Assembly (NCBI GenBank): GCA_051003795.1
Contig: JBPCKZ010000089.1
Span: 1-21,278, forward strand
DNA length: 21,278 nucleotides
Direction: 5' to 3'
DNA from: JALYXS01 sp051003795
GTDB taxonomy: Bacteria > Acidobacteriota > Terriglobia > Bryobacterales > Bryobacteraceae
How positions within the stretch are numbered: position 1 is the first letter of the stretch; each line of letters opens with the position of its first letter. Both the position numbers and the translations under genes were made by a program. This document shows positions 7,160 through 14,566 of this stretch, piece by piece. The notes under the pieces were generated by a model. It saw only the letters and a program-made list of their open reading frames with translations. It did no database searches and was not told the DNA's origin.

Positions 7160-9063
7160 GGCGCGCGCCAGGCGCCTCTTTCTGGATTTCCGCTTACTGG
7201 ACTGTTCCTTCGCTGTTCTGCCTGATTCTTTACTGGTACGGACTGAAATCCTGGTTCCGTGCCGACGATTTCGCGTGGCTCGGCCTCAATCGCGAAATAT
7301 TGCATCCGGCCGATTTCTGGCGGGTCATGTTCGAGCCAATGGCCCAGGGCACCATCCGCCCGTTAAGCGAACGCGCTTATTTTATCGGAATGCACGCGTT
7401 GTTCGGCCTGGATGCGCTGCCCTTCCGTATTCTCGCGTTCGCGACACAGTTCGCCAGTTTAGCGCTGCTCGGTTGGATTACCCTGAAGCTCACCGGATCG
7501 CGCGTGGCGCGCTTCCTGGCTCCCGTATTGTGGGTCGCCAACAGCGCGCTGGCGATCCCGATGACGTGGTGTTCCACCTACAATCAAATCCTTTGCGGCT
7601 GCCTTCTTCTGGCTGCGTTCGCGCTTTTCTTGAAATATGAGGAGACGGGGAAGCGCCGGTATTACTGGTGGCAGTTTTTGGTGTTTTTGCTCGGTTTCGG
7701 CGCGCTTGAGATTAACGTGATGTATCCGGCCCTGGTTGCGAGCTACTGGATATTCGCCCGGAGGGGACCGCTCCCTTACGGTCACGCCCCGGTAAACATG
7801 TTACGCGACCTCCTGCCGCTTTTCGCCGGTTCCATTGCTTTCACGATCGTTCACCTGATGGTCGCCCCGCGGCAGGTAACCGGCCCATACGTTCTCTACT
7901 TCGATCGCGCCTTGCCTCTCACGCTCGGGACGTACTGGAAGTGGGCGCTGGTTCCCGCCCAGTGGTGGGACTTGCCGGGGAATCGCCAATGGCGCGGCTT
8001 GCCGGTGGTTGCGGCGTTTACCGCGCTTCTGATCGGTTTCGCGATCCAGGAAGCGCGCCGCAAACGGTGGCTGCCCGTGGTTTTTCTGAGCTGGTTCGTC
8101 CTGCTTCTTCTCCCGGTGCTGCCCCTGAAAAACCACGTGCTCGGCTATTATCTGACCTTGCCCGCGTTCGCGCTCGGCATGCTGGGCGCAACCGCGTTCG
8201 CCAGGAGCTGGCGCGCGGGCAAAGCGTGGCGAATTACCGGCGCGGCGGCGCTCGCCGCGTACTTATACATCGCCATTCCCATTACCTGGGCGGACACTCG
8301 ATGGCATTACGAGATAGCGCGCTCCGTGAAGATACTTGTGCTGGGAGTAGCTCATGCGCACGAGCTACATCCCAGTTCGACTATCCTGCTGGGGGACATA
8401 GGAAACGAGTTATACGACAACGCCATCGCCCATTCTCCGTTTCGCCTGGTCGATGCTTTTAACGTATATCTCACGCCCGAAGCCGCGGGCCGAATCACGC
8501 CTCACCCGGATAACCTGCCGGTCTCCGAATTCGCAGTACCGCCCGGCCCGGCGCTAAATGGCCTTCTTCGCGAGCAGGTCTTGGTGTATGTGCCGGCTGG
8601 CGATCGGCTGAAGAACGTTACAACAAATTACGAAGCGGTCGCGGAAAAGCAACTGAAATCCGAAACCCCGCAAAGGGTAGATGCCGGAAATCCGCTGTTC
8701 GGTTATCTCCTCGGGCCGACGTGGTACCCAATCGATACGACCTACCGGTGGATGCCCGCAAGCGCCACCTTGCGAATCGGGGGGCCCGACTCATCGAGGC
8801 AAAGACTCTATATACACGGTATTTGCCCCGCGGCGCTGACCGAAGCAGGGCCGCTTCGGTTCACGGTAGCCGTAAACGGAACGGACGTCTCCGTCAGCGA
8901 GATTCAAGCTTCGGAAACGCTGTTCGATCGGGCGCTTGAATTACCGGCGTCGAGCGTCGGGAAGGAATCGATCGAACTGGAGCTTCAGGTAAACCGGACA
9001 CTGCACCGCGCGGACGAAGACCGGAAACTTGGTCTCGCGTTCGGAATATTCGCCATCCGCTAG
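7156..9063 (+). CDS. GT-C-like polytopic membrane protein with C-terminal soluble domain
   Basis: 635 residues. The ATG overlaps the upstream stop (ATGA) and is preceded by a purine-rich AAGGAAA stretch. Residues 1-385 contain about ten hydrophobic segments. After the first comes WFRADDFAWL (D37-D38), an acidic pair at the place expected in the first external loop of GT39/PMT-like GT-C glycosyltransferases. The following loop holds RPLSERAYF. Residues about 390-635 are soluble, ending in a predicted beta-sandwich (LRIGG, LRFTVAVNGTDVSVSE, ESIELELQVN). A lipid-linked sugar transferase is the best guess; an O-antigen- or wall-polymer-related membrane protein is possible. Both large membrane proteins of this region share the plan of helices plus a soluble C-terminal beta domain, but their sequences are not obviously related. 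The gene ends 21 bp before the converging SYLF gene. Confidence 0.75.
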   Translation: MRRAPGASFWISAYWTVPSLFCLILYWYGLKSWFRADDFAWLGLNREILHPADFWRVMFEPMAQGTIRPLSERAYFIGMHALFGLDALPFRILAFATQFASLALLGWITLKLTGSRVARFLAPVLWVANSALAIPMTWCSTYNQILCGCLLLAAFALFLKYEETGKRRYYWWQFLVFLLGFGALEINVMYPALVASYWIFARRGPLPYGHAPVNMLRDLLPLFAGSIAFTIVHLMVAPRQVTGPYVLYFDRALPLTLGTYWKWALVPAQWWDLPGNRQWRGLPVVAAFTALLIGFAIQEARRKRWLPVVFLSWFVLLLLPVLPLKNHVLGYYLTLPAFALGMLGATAFARSWRAGKAWRITGAAALAAYLYIAIPITWADTRWHYEIARSVKILVLGVAHAHELHPSSTILLGDIGNELYDNAIAHSPFRLVDAFNVYLTPEAAGRITPHPDNLPVSEFAVPPGPALNGLLREQVLVYVPAGDRLKNVTTNYEAVAEKQLKSETPQRVDAGNPLFGYLLGPTWYPIDTTYRWMPASATLRIGGPDSSRQRLYIHGICPAALTEAGPLRFTVAVNGTDVSVSEIQASETLFDRALELPASSVGKESIELELQVNRTLHRADEDRKLGLAFGIFAIR

Positions 9064-9084
9064 CGGTGCAGCTCAAAACCGAAA

Positions 9085-9783
9085 TTACGGAAGCTTAGTG
9101 GCTTCCTTGTGCCGCGAGTATTTGTTCAGCATACTCTCCAGCTGGGATGCGGCCGCAGGCGCCTTGGTACCGCCCATGATAATGTCTTTGTTCGACATTT
9201 CGGAGCCATACAACTCCATATTGCCTTCTTTGTCCTCGCGCAATGTTGCGCCGTTAAGCGCGATTCCCGCAAAAACCCCCCGCGCGCGAGAATACGACAA
9301 AATTTCCGCTCGCATGGAGGCATCGGTGTCCGCGGTTGCCGTCCGGCCAACCGGTCCCGCCGCAATGGAGGCATCGCCGCCCAACGTGAACTGGCTCGAT
9401 AATAGATGCTTCGCGCCGCTGTCGTTCATGACGAGCATCACTACGTCGGTTTCCGATCCGCCAATCTGGAATCCGAAGCTGCCGCCTTCCACTTTCACGG
9501 CGGCTGGCGCGCCCCATCCCGTGCCGCTCTTGCGACGGCAAACCACAAAACCTTTTCCGTACTTTCCGCCCACAATGAAGGCCGCTTTCTTTACACTTGG
9601 CACAATCACCACACATTGCGCCTTTTCTATTAACTCTTGGGGAATGCCTTTATCCGGAGTGTTCATCGCCTCCGAGCGAACGGTTGTCGCGGATTGCAAT
9701 CTCTGATCCGCATCTTCTTTTTTTGCAAACACCGAAGTGGTCAGCGACGCAGCCGCCAACACTACCAGCATTGAATTACGCAT
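9085..9783 (-). CDS. SYLF (Ysc84/DUF500-type) lipid-binding domain protein, exported
   Basis: 232 residues. Residues 1-20 are a signal peptide with an AxA-like site before KKEDADQRL. The rest is the SYLF domain at its usual length. Recognisable parts are IPQELIEKAQCVVIVPSVKK, AAFIVGGKYGKGFVVCR, GWGAPAAVKVEGGSFGFQIG, DVVMLVMNDSGAK, FTLGGDASIAAGPVGR and EILSYSRARGVFAGIALNGA. Known members bind phosphoinositides or other anionic lipids; bacterial members are secreted or periplasmic with unclear roles. It starts from an ATG with a strong GGAGG. It lies 59 bp downstream of the receptor gene on the same strand, so it could be transcribed with it, but its own strong ribosome site allows independent expression. 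No catalytic activity is expected. Confidence 0.92.
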   Translation of the reverse strand: MRNSMLVVLAAASLTTSVFAKKEDADQRLQSATTVRSEAMNTPDKGIPQELIEKAQCVVIVPSVKKAAFIVGGKYGKGFVVCRRKSGTGWGAPAAVKVEGGSFGFQIGGSETDVVMLVMNDSGAKHLLSSQFTLGGDASIAAGPVGRTATADTDASMRAEILSYSRARGVFAGIALNGATLREDKEGNMELYGSEMSNKDIIMGGTKAPAAASQLESMLNKYSRHKEATKLP

Positions 9784-9790
9784 TTAGATT

Positions 9791-9795
9791 CCTCC
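9791..9795 (-). promoter_or_regulatory. Strong ribosome binding site of the SYLF gene
   Basis: GGAGG on the minus strand, 7 nt before the ATG at 9783. It is the best Shine-Dalgarno sequence I saw in the window and fixes this start. Confidence 0.8.
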
Positions 9796-9842
9796 ATGCC
9801 AATACTTTAGCGTCCATGATGCCATTGTGCTTCGCCGTACGT

Positions 9843-12365
9843 TTAGCGCTTCCCCAGAAACCGGAGGCGTACCGCGGCCGCGCGCGGCTGTCCGCGCCCG
9901 AACGCCAGGAACGTGGGCGAATCCGTGTTGTTGTTGACGACATTCGAATTCCCGTTATTCGTCAGATTGTTGAGGCCGACGCGCCAAGCCCAGAAATGAT
10001 GCAAAAACACGAACTTCCGCTCGAAGTGCAGGTTCATATCGAAATAATCCGGAAATCGCCGCGAGTTCGGCGCGCCCACCACCACGCCTTCCTCATTGAC
10101 GACGCTGAACGGGAATCCCGTCCGGTACTCGGCAAGGAACGCCACGCTTGTTTCGCCCAACAGAAACCGCAACGAATGCGGCAGCCACGTCTGCTGCAGC
10201 GGCGCCCAGCCCCAGGTCACGAACCGGTTCGGCGTGTCCCACGATAGGGGTCCCGCCGCCTGCCGCGCGAAAATTGGATTCTCCAGGCTGTAATCGATTA
10301 CCGAGTTCGAGTGCGCCAGGGACCGCGTGTATCCGGCCGACCACTCATACTTAACCGCAAACGTTCGACGCACGGTGAATTCCCCGGCCTGATATCGATC
10401 CCGGCGGGCGTTCCGCAGCAGGTAAAAATTCGTATCGCCCGCGATCGCGAGCGCCGGATCGAGATCGCTGACGAAGGCCAACCCGCGCCCCCCGCCGCGG
10501 TTCGTGAAATTGGCCCGCCCATAAAAATTCCACGGCAGTTTCCGCTCGATCCCGAAGCTCAGCGTCTTGTACCGCGGCACTTGCAGTTGGCGTTCGTTGA
10601 GCAGAAAGGCCGTCTCCACCGGTCCTCGAACCAACAATCCACTGGGCGCGAAAAAGCTCGCATAGCTTACCTGCTCCTGCTGTTGCGTCAGCATGTCCAG
10701 CGTTAAAGTATCGTAAAAAACGCCATAGCCCGCGGACAACTTCGTTTCATGCAGCCACCTCGGCGCATACGCGGCGGAGGCGCGCGGAGAGAACAGAACG
10801 TCGCGCACGATTTCGTTCCAGTCGGATCGAAAACCCGCCTCGATCAATAACCCGTCAACGGGCGACCAGCGGTCGAGCGCATACTGCGAGGCTTCGAAGT
10901 TGGTGCGCGCCTGCCGCCGGTTGCCGGCAAACGTCACTTCCCGCGCCACGGAATTATCCACTCGCAGAACTTCGTAATCGTGCCGGCTGGCGATGCTGTG
11001 AAACCCGATTCGCTCCAGATCCGCCCCTACCTTGAACTGATGCGCCCCAAACCGTTTCACCGGAGGCAGGAACACATTGGCGAGCCATTGCTGCCGGTCG
11101 CCGCGGCGCGTCAAATCCTCGAAATAATTCCCGCGTTCGCCGGACGGAGTGATCTGAAACGTGTTTTGCCCCTGGGGGCTCGATCGCAAGAACGTGCGCG
11201 TGTCGGCGATCCCGAACTCGATCAAGGTTCCGCCTTCCAAATAAATCTGATCCTTGATACTGCCGAGCGTAAGCCGCTGCCTGCGGTTCAGCGTCGTCTC
11301 AATGGGATTGAGGAAGGAGAGGCCTTGGCGCGAATCCTGTCCGTAGTTCACCAGGAAGCTTCCCGTCAGAATATGAGAAGCCGTGAGGTTCACTTGAATC
11401 CGGGTGAGATTGCTGCCGACAAAGCTGCGGCTCCGGTTTTCGCCATGCGGCAAACCGCTGACCGTGTTGAGATCGTAAAAGGTGTCGAAGCCATTGTGGA
11501 ACCACGCGCGGCCCTTGGCGAGCGGCCCCGAAACTTTCAAGCGCGGCGTCCATTTATTGATGTGAAAACCGTCCTGCGACCCAAGTCCGGGGATGAAATT
11601 CGTGGCTCCAAAACGCCAGCGGTTATCGCCCATTTCGGTCTTGATATCGAGCGATCCCGCCGATCCCTTGTCTTTCTCGGGCGAATACCGGCTGCTCTCC
11701 AGTTCCATCGACTGCACGGATTCGATGTTGAGCCGCGCTTCCAACCGGCCCGTCGCCGGGTCGGAAATATTGAAGCCGTTGAGCGTGAAATTCGTCTGCT
11801 CGGTCGCCCCCCCGTTAAAATGGAGGCGCCCGGTTGTGTCCTGCACCACGCCCTGCATCATCGGGAGAGCGCTGCGAAGATCCTGCGATGCGGGATAGGG
11901 GACCTCCAGGATCTCGAGCGTGTTGAGCTGCTTTATCTGCGCCGTTTCCTGCGGATCGATAACCGGAGGCGAATAATTGACATCCACGGAATCCGCGAAT
12001 TCTTTTAGATAATTCAGCGTTAACGTGAGTTGATTCGATCCCTCGTGCAAAGATACGGCGTTTTGCGTGAAGACGAAGAACCCCTGGCGTTGGGCCTGAA
12101 CGCGATAGTCCGCGGCCGCTTCGAAGGCGAAAGCGAATCCGCCCACATCGTCGGAGATTGCCGTGGAGACCGGCCTTCCCGCCGCGCTCATTTCGATCCG
12201 CGCGCCAGCGACGGCAACGCCATTCTCGTCGGTCACCTTGCCTGCCACGATCACGGCGGGGGCAAAGGCTCGAACCGGCGGGGCTCCCGCCAGCAGCGCC
12301 GCCAATAATAGCGCTAGCGGGCGCGCGGCCGCGATGACGCGCCGGAACGTGGCGTTGGCTGGCAT
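9843..12365 (-). CDS. TonB-dependent receptor-like protein with N-terminal CarboxypepD_reg-like domain
   Basis: 840 residues. A signal peptide covers residues 1-33 (LLLAALLAGAPPVRA). Residues about 38-120 are a carboxypeptidase regulatory-like beta domain (VAGKVTDENGVAVAGARIEM, GGFAFAF, YRVQAQRQGF). The plug spans about 150-260 (ALPMMQGVVQDTTGR, FTLNGFNISDPATG). A long barrel of alternating strands follows, with ASRHDYEVLRVDNSV, LIEAGFRSDWN and LSAGYGVFYDTLT, ending in VRLRFLGKR. It is shorter than classical Oar-like receptors (about 1000-1200). It should sit in the outer membrane and take up an unknown ligand with TonB-ExbBD energy; no TonB box was identified. No transporter or enzyme for a specific substrate lies beside it. 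The SYLF gene follows on the same strand, and a divergent methyltransferase gene begins 56 bp upstream. Confidence 0.88.
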   Translation of the reverse strand: MPANATFRRVIAAARPLALLLAALLAGAPPVRAFAPAVIVAGKVTDENGVAVAGARIEMSAAGRPVSTAISDDVGGFAFAFEAAADYRVQAQRQGFFVFTQNAVSLHEGSNQLTLTLNYLKEFADSVDVNYSPPVIDPQETAQIKQLNTLEILEVPYPASQDLRSALPMMQGVVQDTTGRLHFNGGATEQTNFTLNGFNISDPATGRLEARLNIESVQSMELESSRYSPEKDKGSAGSLDIKTEMGDNRWRFGATNFIPGLGSQDGFHINKWTPRLKVSGPLAKGRAWFHNGFDTFYDLNTVSGLPHGENRSRSFVGSNLTRIQVNLTASHILTGSFLVNYGQDSRQGLSFLNPIETTLNRRQRLTLGSIKDQIYLEGGTLIEFGIADTRTFLRSSPQGQNTFQITPSGERGNYFEDLTRRGDRQQWLANVFLPPVKRFGAHQFKVGADLERIGFHSIASRHDYEVLRVDNSVAREVTFAGNRRQARTNFEASQYALDRWSPVDGLLIEAGFRSDWNEIVRDVLFSPRASAAYAPRWLHETKLSAGYGVFYDTLTLDMLTQQQEQVSYASFFAPSGLLVRGPVETAFLLNERQLQVPRYKTLSFGIERKLPWNFYGRANFTNRGGGRGLAFVSDLDPALAIAGDTNFYLLRNARRDRYQAGEFTVRRTFAVKYEWSAGYTRSLAHSNSVIDYSLENPIFARQAAGPLSWDTPNRFVTWGWAPLQQTWLPHSLRFLLGETSVAFLAEYRTGFPFSVVNEEGVVVGAPNSRRFPDYFDMNLHFERKFVFLHHFWAWRVGLNNLTNNGNSNVVNNNTDSPTFLAFGRGQPRAAAVRLRFLGKR

Positions 12366-12367
12366 GG

Positions 12368-12412
12368 GCTTAAACCGATTCTACAGGACATGCCGGCTTA
12401 GGCAGTTTAAGC
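12368..12412. promoter_or_regulatory. 8-bp inverted repeat in the divergent receptor/methyltransferase intergenic region
   Basis: GCTTAAAC at 12368-12375 and its exact reverse complement GTTTAAGC at 12405-12412 are separated by 29 bp within a 56-bp gap between divergent start codons. A minus-strand -10-like TAGAAT (12378-12383) lies between the arms, and a smaller TGCC-GGCTTA-GGCA inverted repeat (12391-12404) is nested beside the right arm. This layout would suit a dimeric regulator that loops or blocks the promoter. No -35 consensus was seen. An operator role is inference. Confidence 0.4.
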
Positions 12413-12421
12413 TGAAAGAGC

Positions 12422-13348
12422 ATGAATATAGAAGTGTTGTTGACCGAAGCGGAAATCGCGCGCGAATTCACCGAGTCGATGGAAGCGCGCGATCTGCCGG
12501 AGAAATTTTTCTACTGGTTTCCCTTGTCCGTGCAGGCCTGGCGCGAACTTTCGCAGGACGCCGCCTACCGGAACCTTTGCTCCGCCTGGACCGTGCTTGG
12601 CGAGAAAGCCCGCGAAATCACCAATCACTTCGACAAAAAAGTTCCAATCGTCAGTTTCGGAGCGGGCGATGGATCGAAGGATCGGGTTCTCATCCAGGCT
12701 CTCAAGGCCGCGGGTCGCGATGTACAGTATTTCCCCGTGGATGCCAGTCAAGCGCTACTTGAAACCGCATGCTCGGACGCCGAAGACGACGAAGTGGAAG
12801 TGCTCGGCATTAAGGCCGATATATCGAGCCCCATGGACATGGTGCTCGCCTCGGACGCGTGCGAATCCCCGAAGCTATTCCTGATGGCAGGCAATTCACT
12901 AGGCGGGTTCGACCCGCTCGAAATGACCAAGAGCCTCGCCGACTGCATGCATACCGGCGATCGTCTATTGATCGACGGCGCGCTATACACGGACGAGGCC
13001 GTTGCCGCGTTCGATCTTCCCCGCTCGCGCCGGTTCGCTTTTGCTCCGCTCGCGAGCATAGGCATGGCGGAAGAAGATGGCCAGCTAAAGTTCGAGCAGA
13101 AGCGGGACGACCGCCATCCCGGCCTATACCTGATTACCAAACGTTTTCACGCGCATCGCGACTTGCGCATTACCGTGTCGGGTTCGGAAATCGTGGTGGC
13201 GCGGGGCGAACGCATTTTCATGAATTTTCAATACCTCTACACGCCCGAAGCGTTCCGCTGGCTTTTAACGGAGCACGCGAGGTTGAGGATACTCGACGAA
13301 AATATCGATGCGGGCGGAAAATTCATCACCGCGGTCTGCGCGAAGTGA
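12422..13348 (+). CDS. EgtD-like SAM-dependent methyltransferase (histidine-specific methyltransferase family)
   Basis: 308 residues, close to the length of EgtD. The SAM site is VPIVSFGAGDGSKDR (74-88), followed by VQYFPVDASQALLE (101-114) where D107 should contact the cofactor ribose. MAGNSLGGFDP (155-165) corresponds to the G-S-x-G-N-F motif of the family, and LLIDGALYTDEAVAAFD (182-198) to the D-x-x-K-D segment. EgtD trimethylates histidine to hercynine in ergothioneine synthesis. No EgtB-like sulfoxide synthase is adjacent, and several motif residues differ (Gly-Asp-Gly instead of Gly-Ser-Gly; GG for GN), so the substrate may not be histidine. The ATG has only a weak purine-rich site (GAAAGAG). 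The 3' end overlaps a micro-ORF by GTGA and the M50 gene follows closely, so the three look like an operon. Confidence 0.78.
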   Translation: MNIEVLLTEAEIAREFTESMEARDLPEKFFYWFPLSVQAWRELSQDAAYRNLCSAWTVLGEKAREITNHFDKKVPIVSFGAGDGSKDRVLIQALKAAGRDVQYFPVDASQALLETACSDAEDDEVEVLGIKADISSPMDMVLASDACESPKLFLMAGNSLGGFDPLEMTKSLADCMHTGDRLLIDGALYTDEAVAAFDLPRSRRFAFAPLASIGMAEEDGQLKFEQKRDDRHPGLYLITKRFHAHRDLRITVSGSEIVVARGERIFMNFQYLYTPEAFRWLLTEHARLRILDENIDAGGKFITAVCAK

Positions 13349-13416
13349 CAACCGCGGCAATCGTCGCGGTCGGAGTGCTGCTGGCGATGTGGGCCGTCGT
13401 GCTACAGCGCCGTTAG
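13345..13416 (+). CDS. Predicted 23-residue single-span membrane peptide
   Basis: A GTG start overlaps the methyltransferase stop in GTGA, and the frame ends in TAG at 13414, four bases before the ATG of the M50 peptidase. The peptide is almost a pure membrane helix (MTTAAIVAVGVLLAMWAV) closing with QRR, so it would span once with the positive end in the cytoplasm. It has the size and shape of known bacterial small membrane proteins. It fills the gap between its neighbours exactly, which supports translational coupling, but an ORF this short could be chance, and I know of no family. If real, it could modulate or be a substrate of the adjacent membrane protease. Confidence 0.4.
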   Translation: MTTAAIVAVGVLLAMWAVVLQRR

Positions 13417-13420
13417 ATCG

Positions 13421-14038
13421 ATGCACTTCGAACTGGCGCTGATTAATGTCGCGATTCTGTGGATGCTGACGACCCCGCACGAATTCGCGCATGCCTGGGT
13501 TGCGACCAAGCTGGGCGACGATACGCCCACGCTCGAAGGACGCGTCACGCTTTATCCCTTGGCTCACGTCGATTGGCTGGGCACCACGATTCTGCCGTTC
13601 GCCACGAGCCTGCTTGGCGGATTTTTCATTGGCTGGGGCAAGCCGGTGCACACCAATCCCGCCAAGCTGCGCTTCGGGCTGAATGGGCTGGCGCTGGTCG
13701 CGATTGCGGGCCCGGTAAGCAATATTCTGTTCGCCATCGTGCTGGCGGCGCTGTCGGTTGCGACGGTGCGGATGTTTCTGCCCCTCGCCGAGTTCCTCGC
13801 GCAGGCCGCGCGATTGAGCGTTTACCTGGCAATCTTCAACTTGATCCCGGTGCCTCCCCTCGATGGATCGAAGCTGCTGCTGGCGGCGCGAATTCCGGTC
13901 GTGGTTTATAACGAGCTGGCGCGAATTGGATTTATCGTGCTGATACTGGCGTTGTCTTCGACGAGCTTGGGGCCGTGGATTTCGACGTCCTCGGATGAAG
14001 TGACTTACTTTCTTTTTCGGCTATTTAAGCCGGCCTGA
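13421..14038 (+). CDS. M50-family (site-2 protease-like) membrane metalloprotease
   Basis: 205 residues, the size of compact S2P-core proteins such as the YwhC/FtsH-independent M50 group. HEFAH at residues 20-24 in the first membrane helix is the HExxH zinc site. NLIPVPPLDG (140-149) supplies the third ligand, D148, in the usual N-x-x-P-x-P-x-L-D-G motif. AIAGPVSN (95-101) is the conserved central G-P motif. Four to five hydrophobic segments are present. There is no PDZ or CBS domain. Family members cut substrate helices inside the membrane, for example anti-sigma factors. No Shine-Dalgarno site is seen before the ATG, so translation may depend on the micro-ORF four bases upstream. The 3' end faces the propeller pseudogene. 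Confidence 0.9.
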   Translation: MHFELALINVAILWMLTTPHEFAHAWVATKLGDDTPTLEGRVTLYPLAHVDWLGTTILPFATSLLGGFFIGWGKPVHTNPAKLRFGLNGLALVAIAGPVSNILFAIVLAALSVATVRMFLPLAEFLAQAARLSVYLAIFNLIPVPPLDGSKLLLAARIPVVVYNELARIGFIVLILALSSTSLGPWISTSSDEVTYFLFRLFKPA

Positions 14039-14039
14039 C

Positions 14040-14054
14040 GTAAAAGCCTTTTAC
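14040..14054. repeat. Short inverted repeat between convergent ends
   Basis: GTAAAAG-C-CTTTTAC just after the M50 stop and over the stop of the propeller pseudogene. It is a near-perfect palindrome but has a tiny loop, an AT-rich stem and no following T run, so it is at best a weak transcript end signal. Confidence 0.25.
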
Positions 14055-14472
14055 CGGGCCGCGTGCGGCGCGACCACGACGATCGTGAATGTGCCCGGCT
14101 TCGTTGCCGGCCGCCCGGTCTGCACGATCTCGAACTTTCCCGGCCTCCGATCGGCAAGTCCGACAGCACCTTGCCGTCGGCGGTGCTCATCACGATCAAC
14201 TTCCGGGGCTTCCGGCACCCGATAAGAAGGCGCCGTTTTTGCGTGTCTATTGACATCCCAAACGACGCGCCGTCGGGGGCCACGGGCCAGCGTGCAACTA
14301 CCTTCCTCGCCTTGATGTCGACGACGGCTACTTCGTTTTTATCCATTAGATTGATATAAGCCTGCCAGCCCCATCGGACGCGAGGAATTCCGGCGCTCCG
14401 CCGAGATCGAAGATCACGACGGCGCCGTCACTGATGAATCCGCGCCCCGCCTTGGGAACGATCGCGATACCA
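14051..14472 (-). pseudogene. Truncated, internally deleted copy of the YncE-like beta-propeller gene
   Basis: The segment matches the intact gene at 18096-19151 at about 85-90% by eye, in the same orientation. It begins at the equivalent stop codon (GCACGCGGC... with a TAA) and stops matching near 14472. Relative to the intact gene it lacks blocks corresponding to about 18162-18253, 18280-18370 and most of 18630-18800, plus 10 bases in the GGCGCCGTCAC region. There is also a 1-nt indel near 14357. The longest surviving frame reads DKNEVAVVDIKARKVVARWP, GMSIDTQKRRLLIGCRKP and KLIVMSTADGKVL. The signal peptide and first half of the propeller are missing. It lies directly upstream of the promoter of the large receptor gene. 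Confidence 0.85.
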
Positions 14473-14481
14473 TGAGCGCTC

Positions 14482-14507
14482 TGCCAAGACTGATGTTGCC
14501 AAGACTG
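14482..14507 (+). repeat. Tandem 11-bp direct repeat upstream of the receptor promoter
   Basis: TGCCAAGACTG occurs at 14482-14492 and again at 14497-14507, a 15-bp period, beginning where similarity of the propeller pseudogene ends and finishing 4 bp before the -35 box of the receptor promoter. It could be a pair of activator half-sites or a scar of the rearrangement. Confidence 0.45.
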
Positions 14508-14511
14508 TTGA

Positions 14512-14540
14512 TTGACTTCCACGGTGACAAGGAATATATT
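14512..14540 (+). promoter_or_regulatory. Sigma70-type promoter of the large TonB-dependent receptor gene
   Basis: TTGACT (14512-14517), a 17-bp spacer, then TATATT (14535-14540): five of six matches in each hexamer at ideal spacing. Transcription should start near 14547. This rules against the GTG at 14543 as the start codon and favours the ATG at 14567 with a leader of about 20 nt. Confidence 0.65.
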
Positions 14541-14566
14541 TCGTGCACGGTTTCCAACGAGCTTTC

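Noticed and set aside
10980..12008. 342-codon plus-strand open frame
   Set aside because: It lies wholly antisense to the TonB-dependent receptor, has shadow-like Arg/Pro-rich composition and no recognisable motif.
14543..14566. GTG start for the large receptor with AAGGA at 14529
   Set aside because: The GTG lies only 2 nt after the -10 box, before the expected transcript start, and the AAGGA falls inside the promoter spacer.
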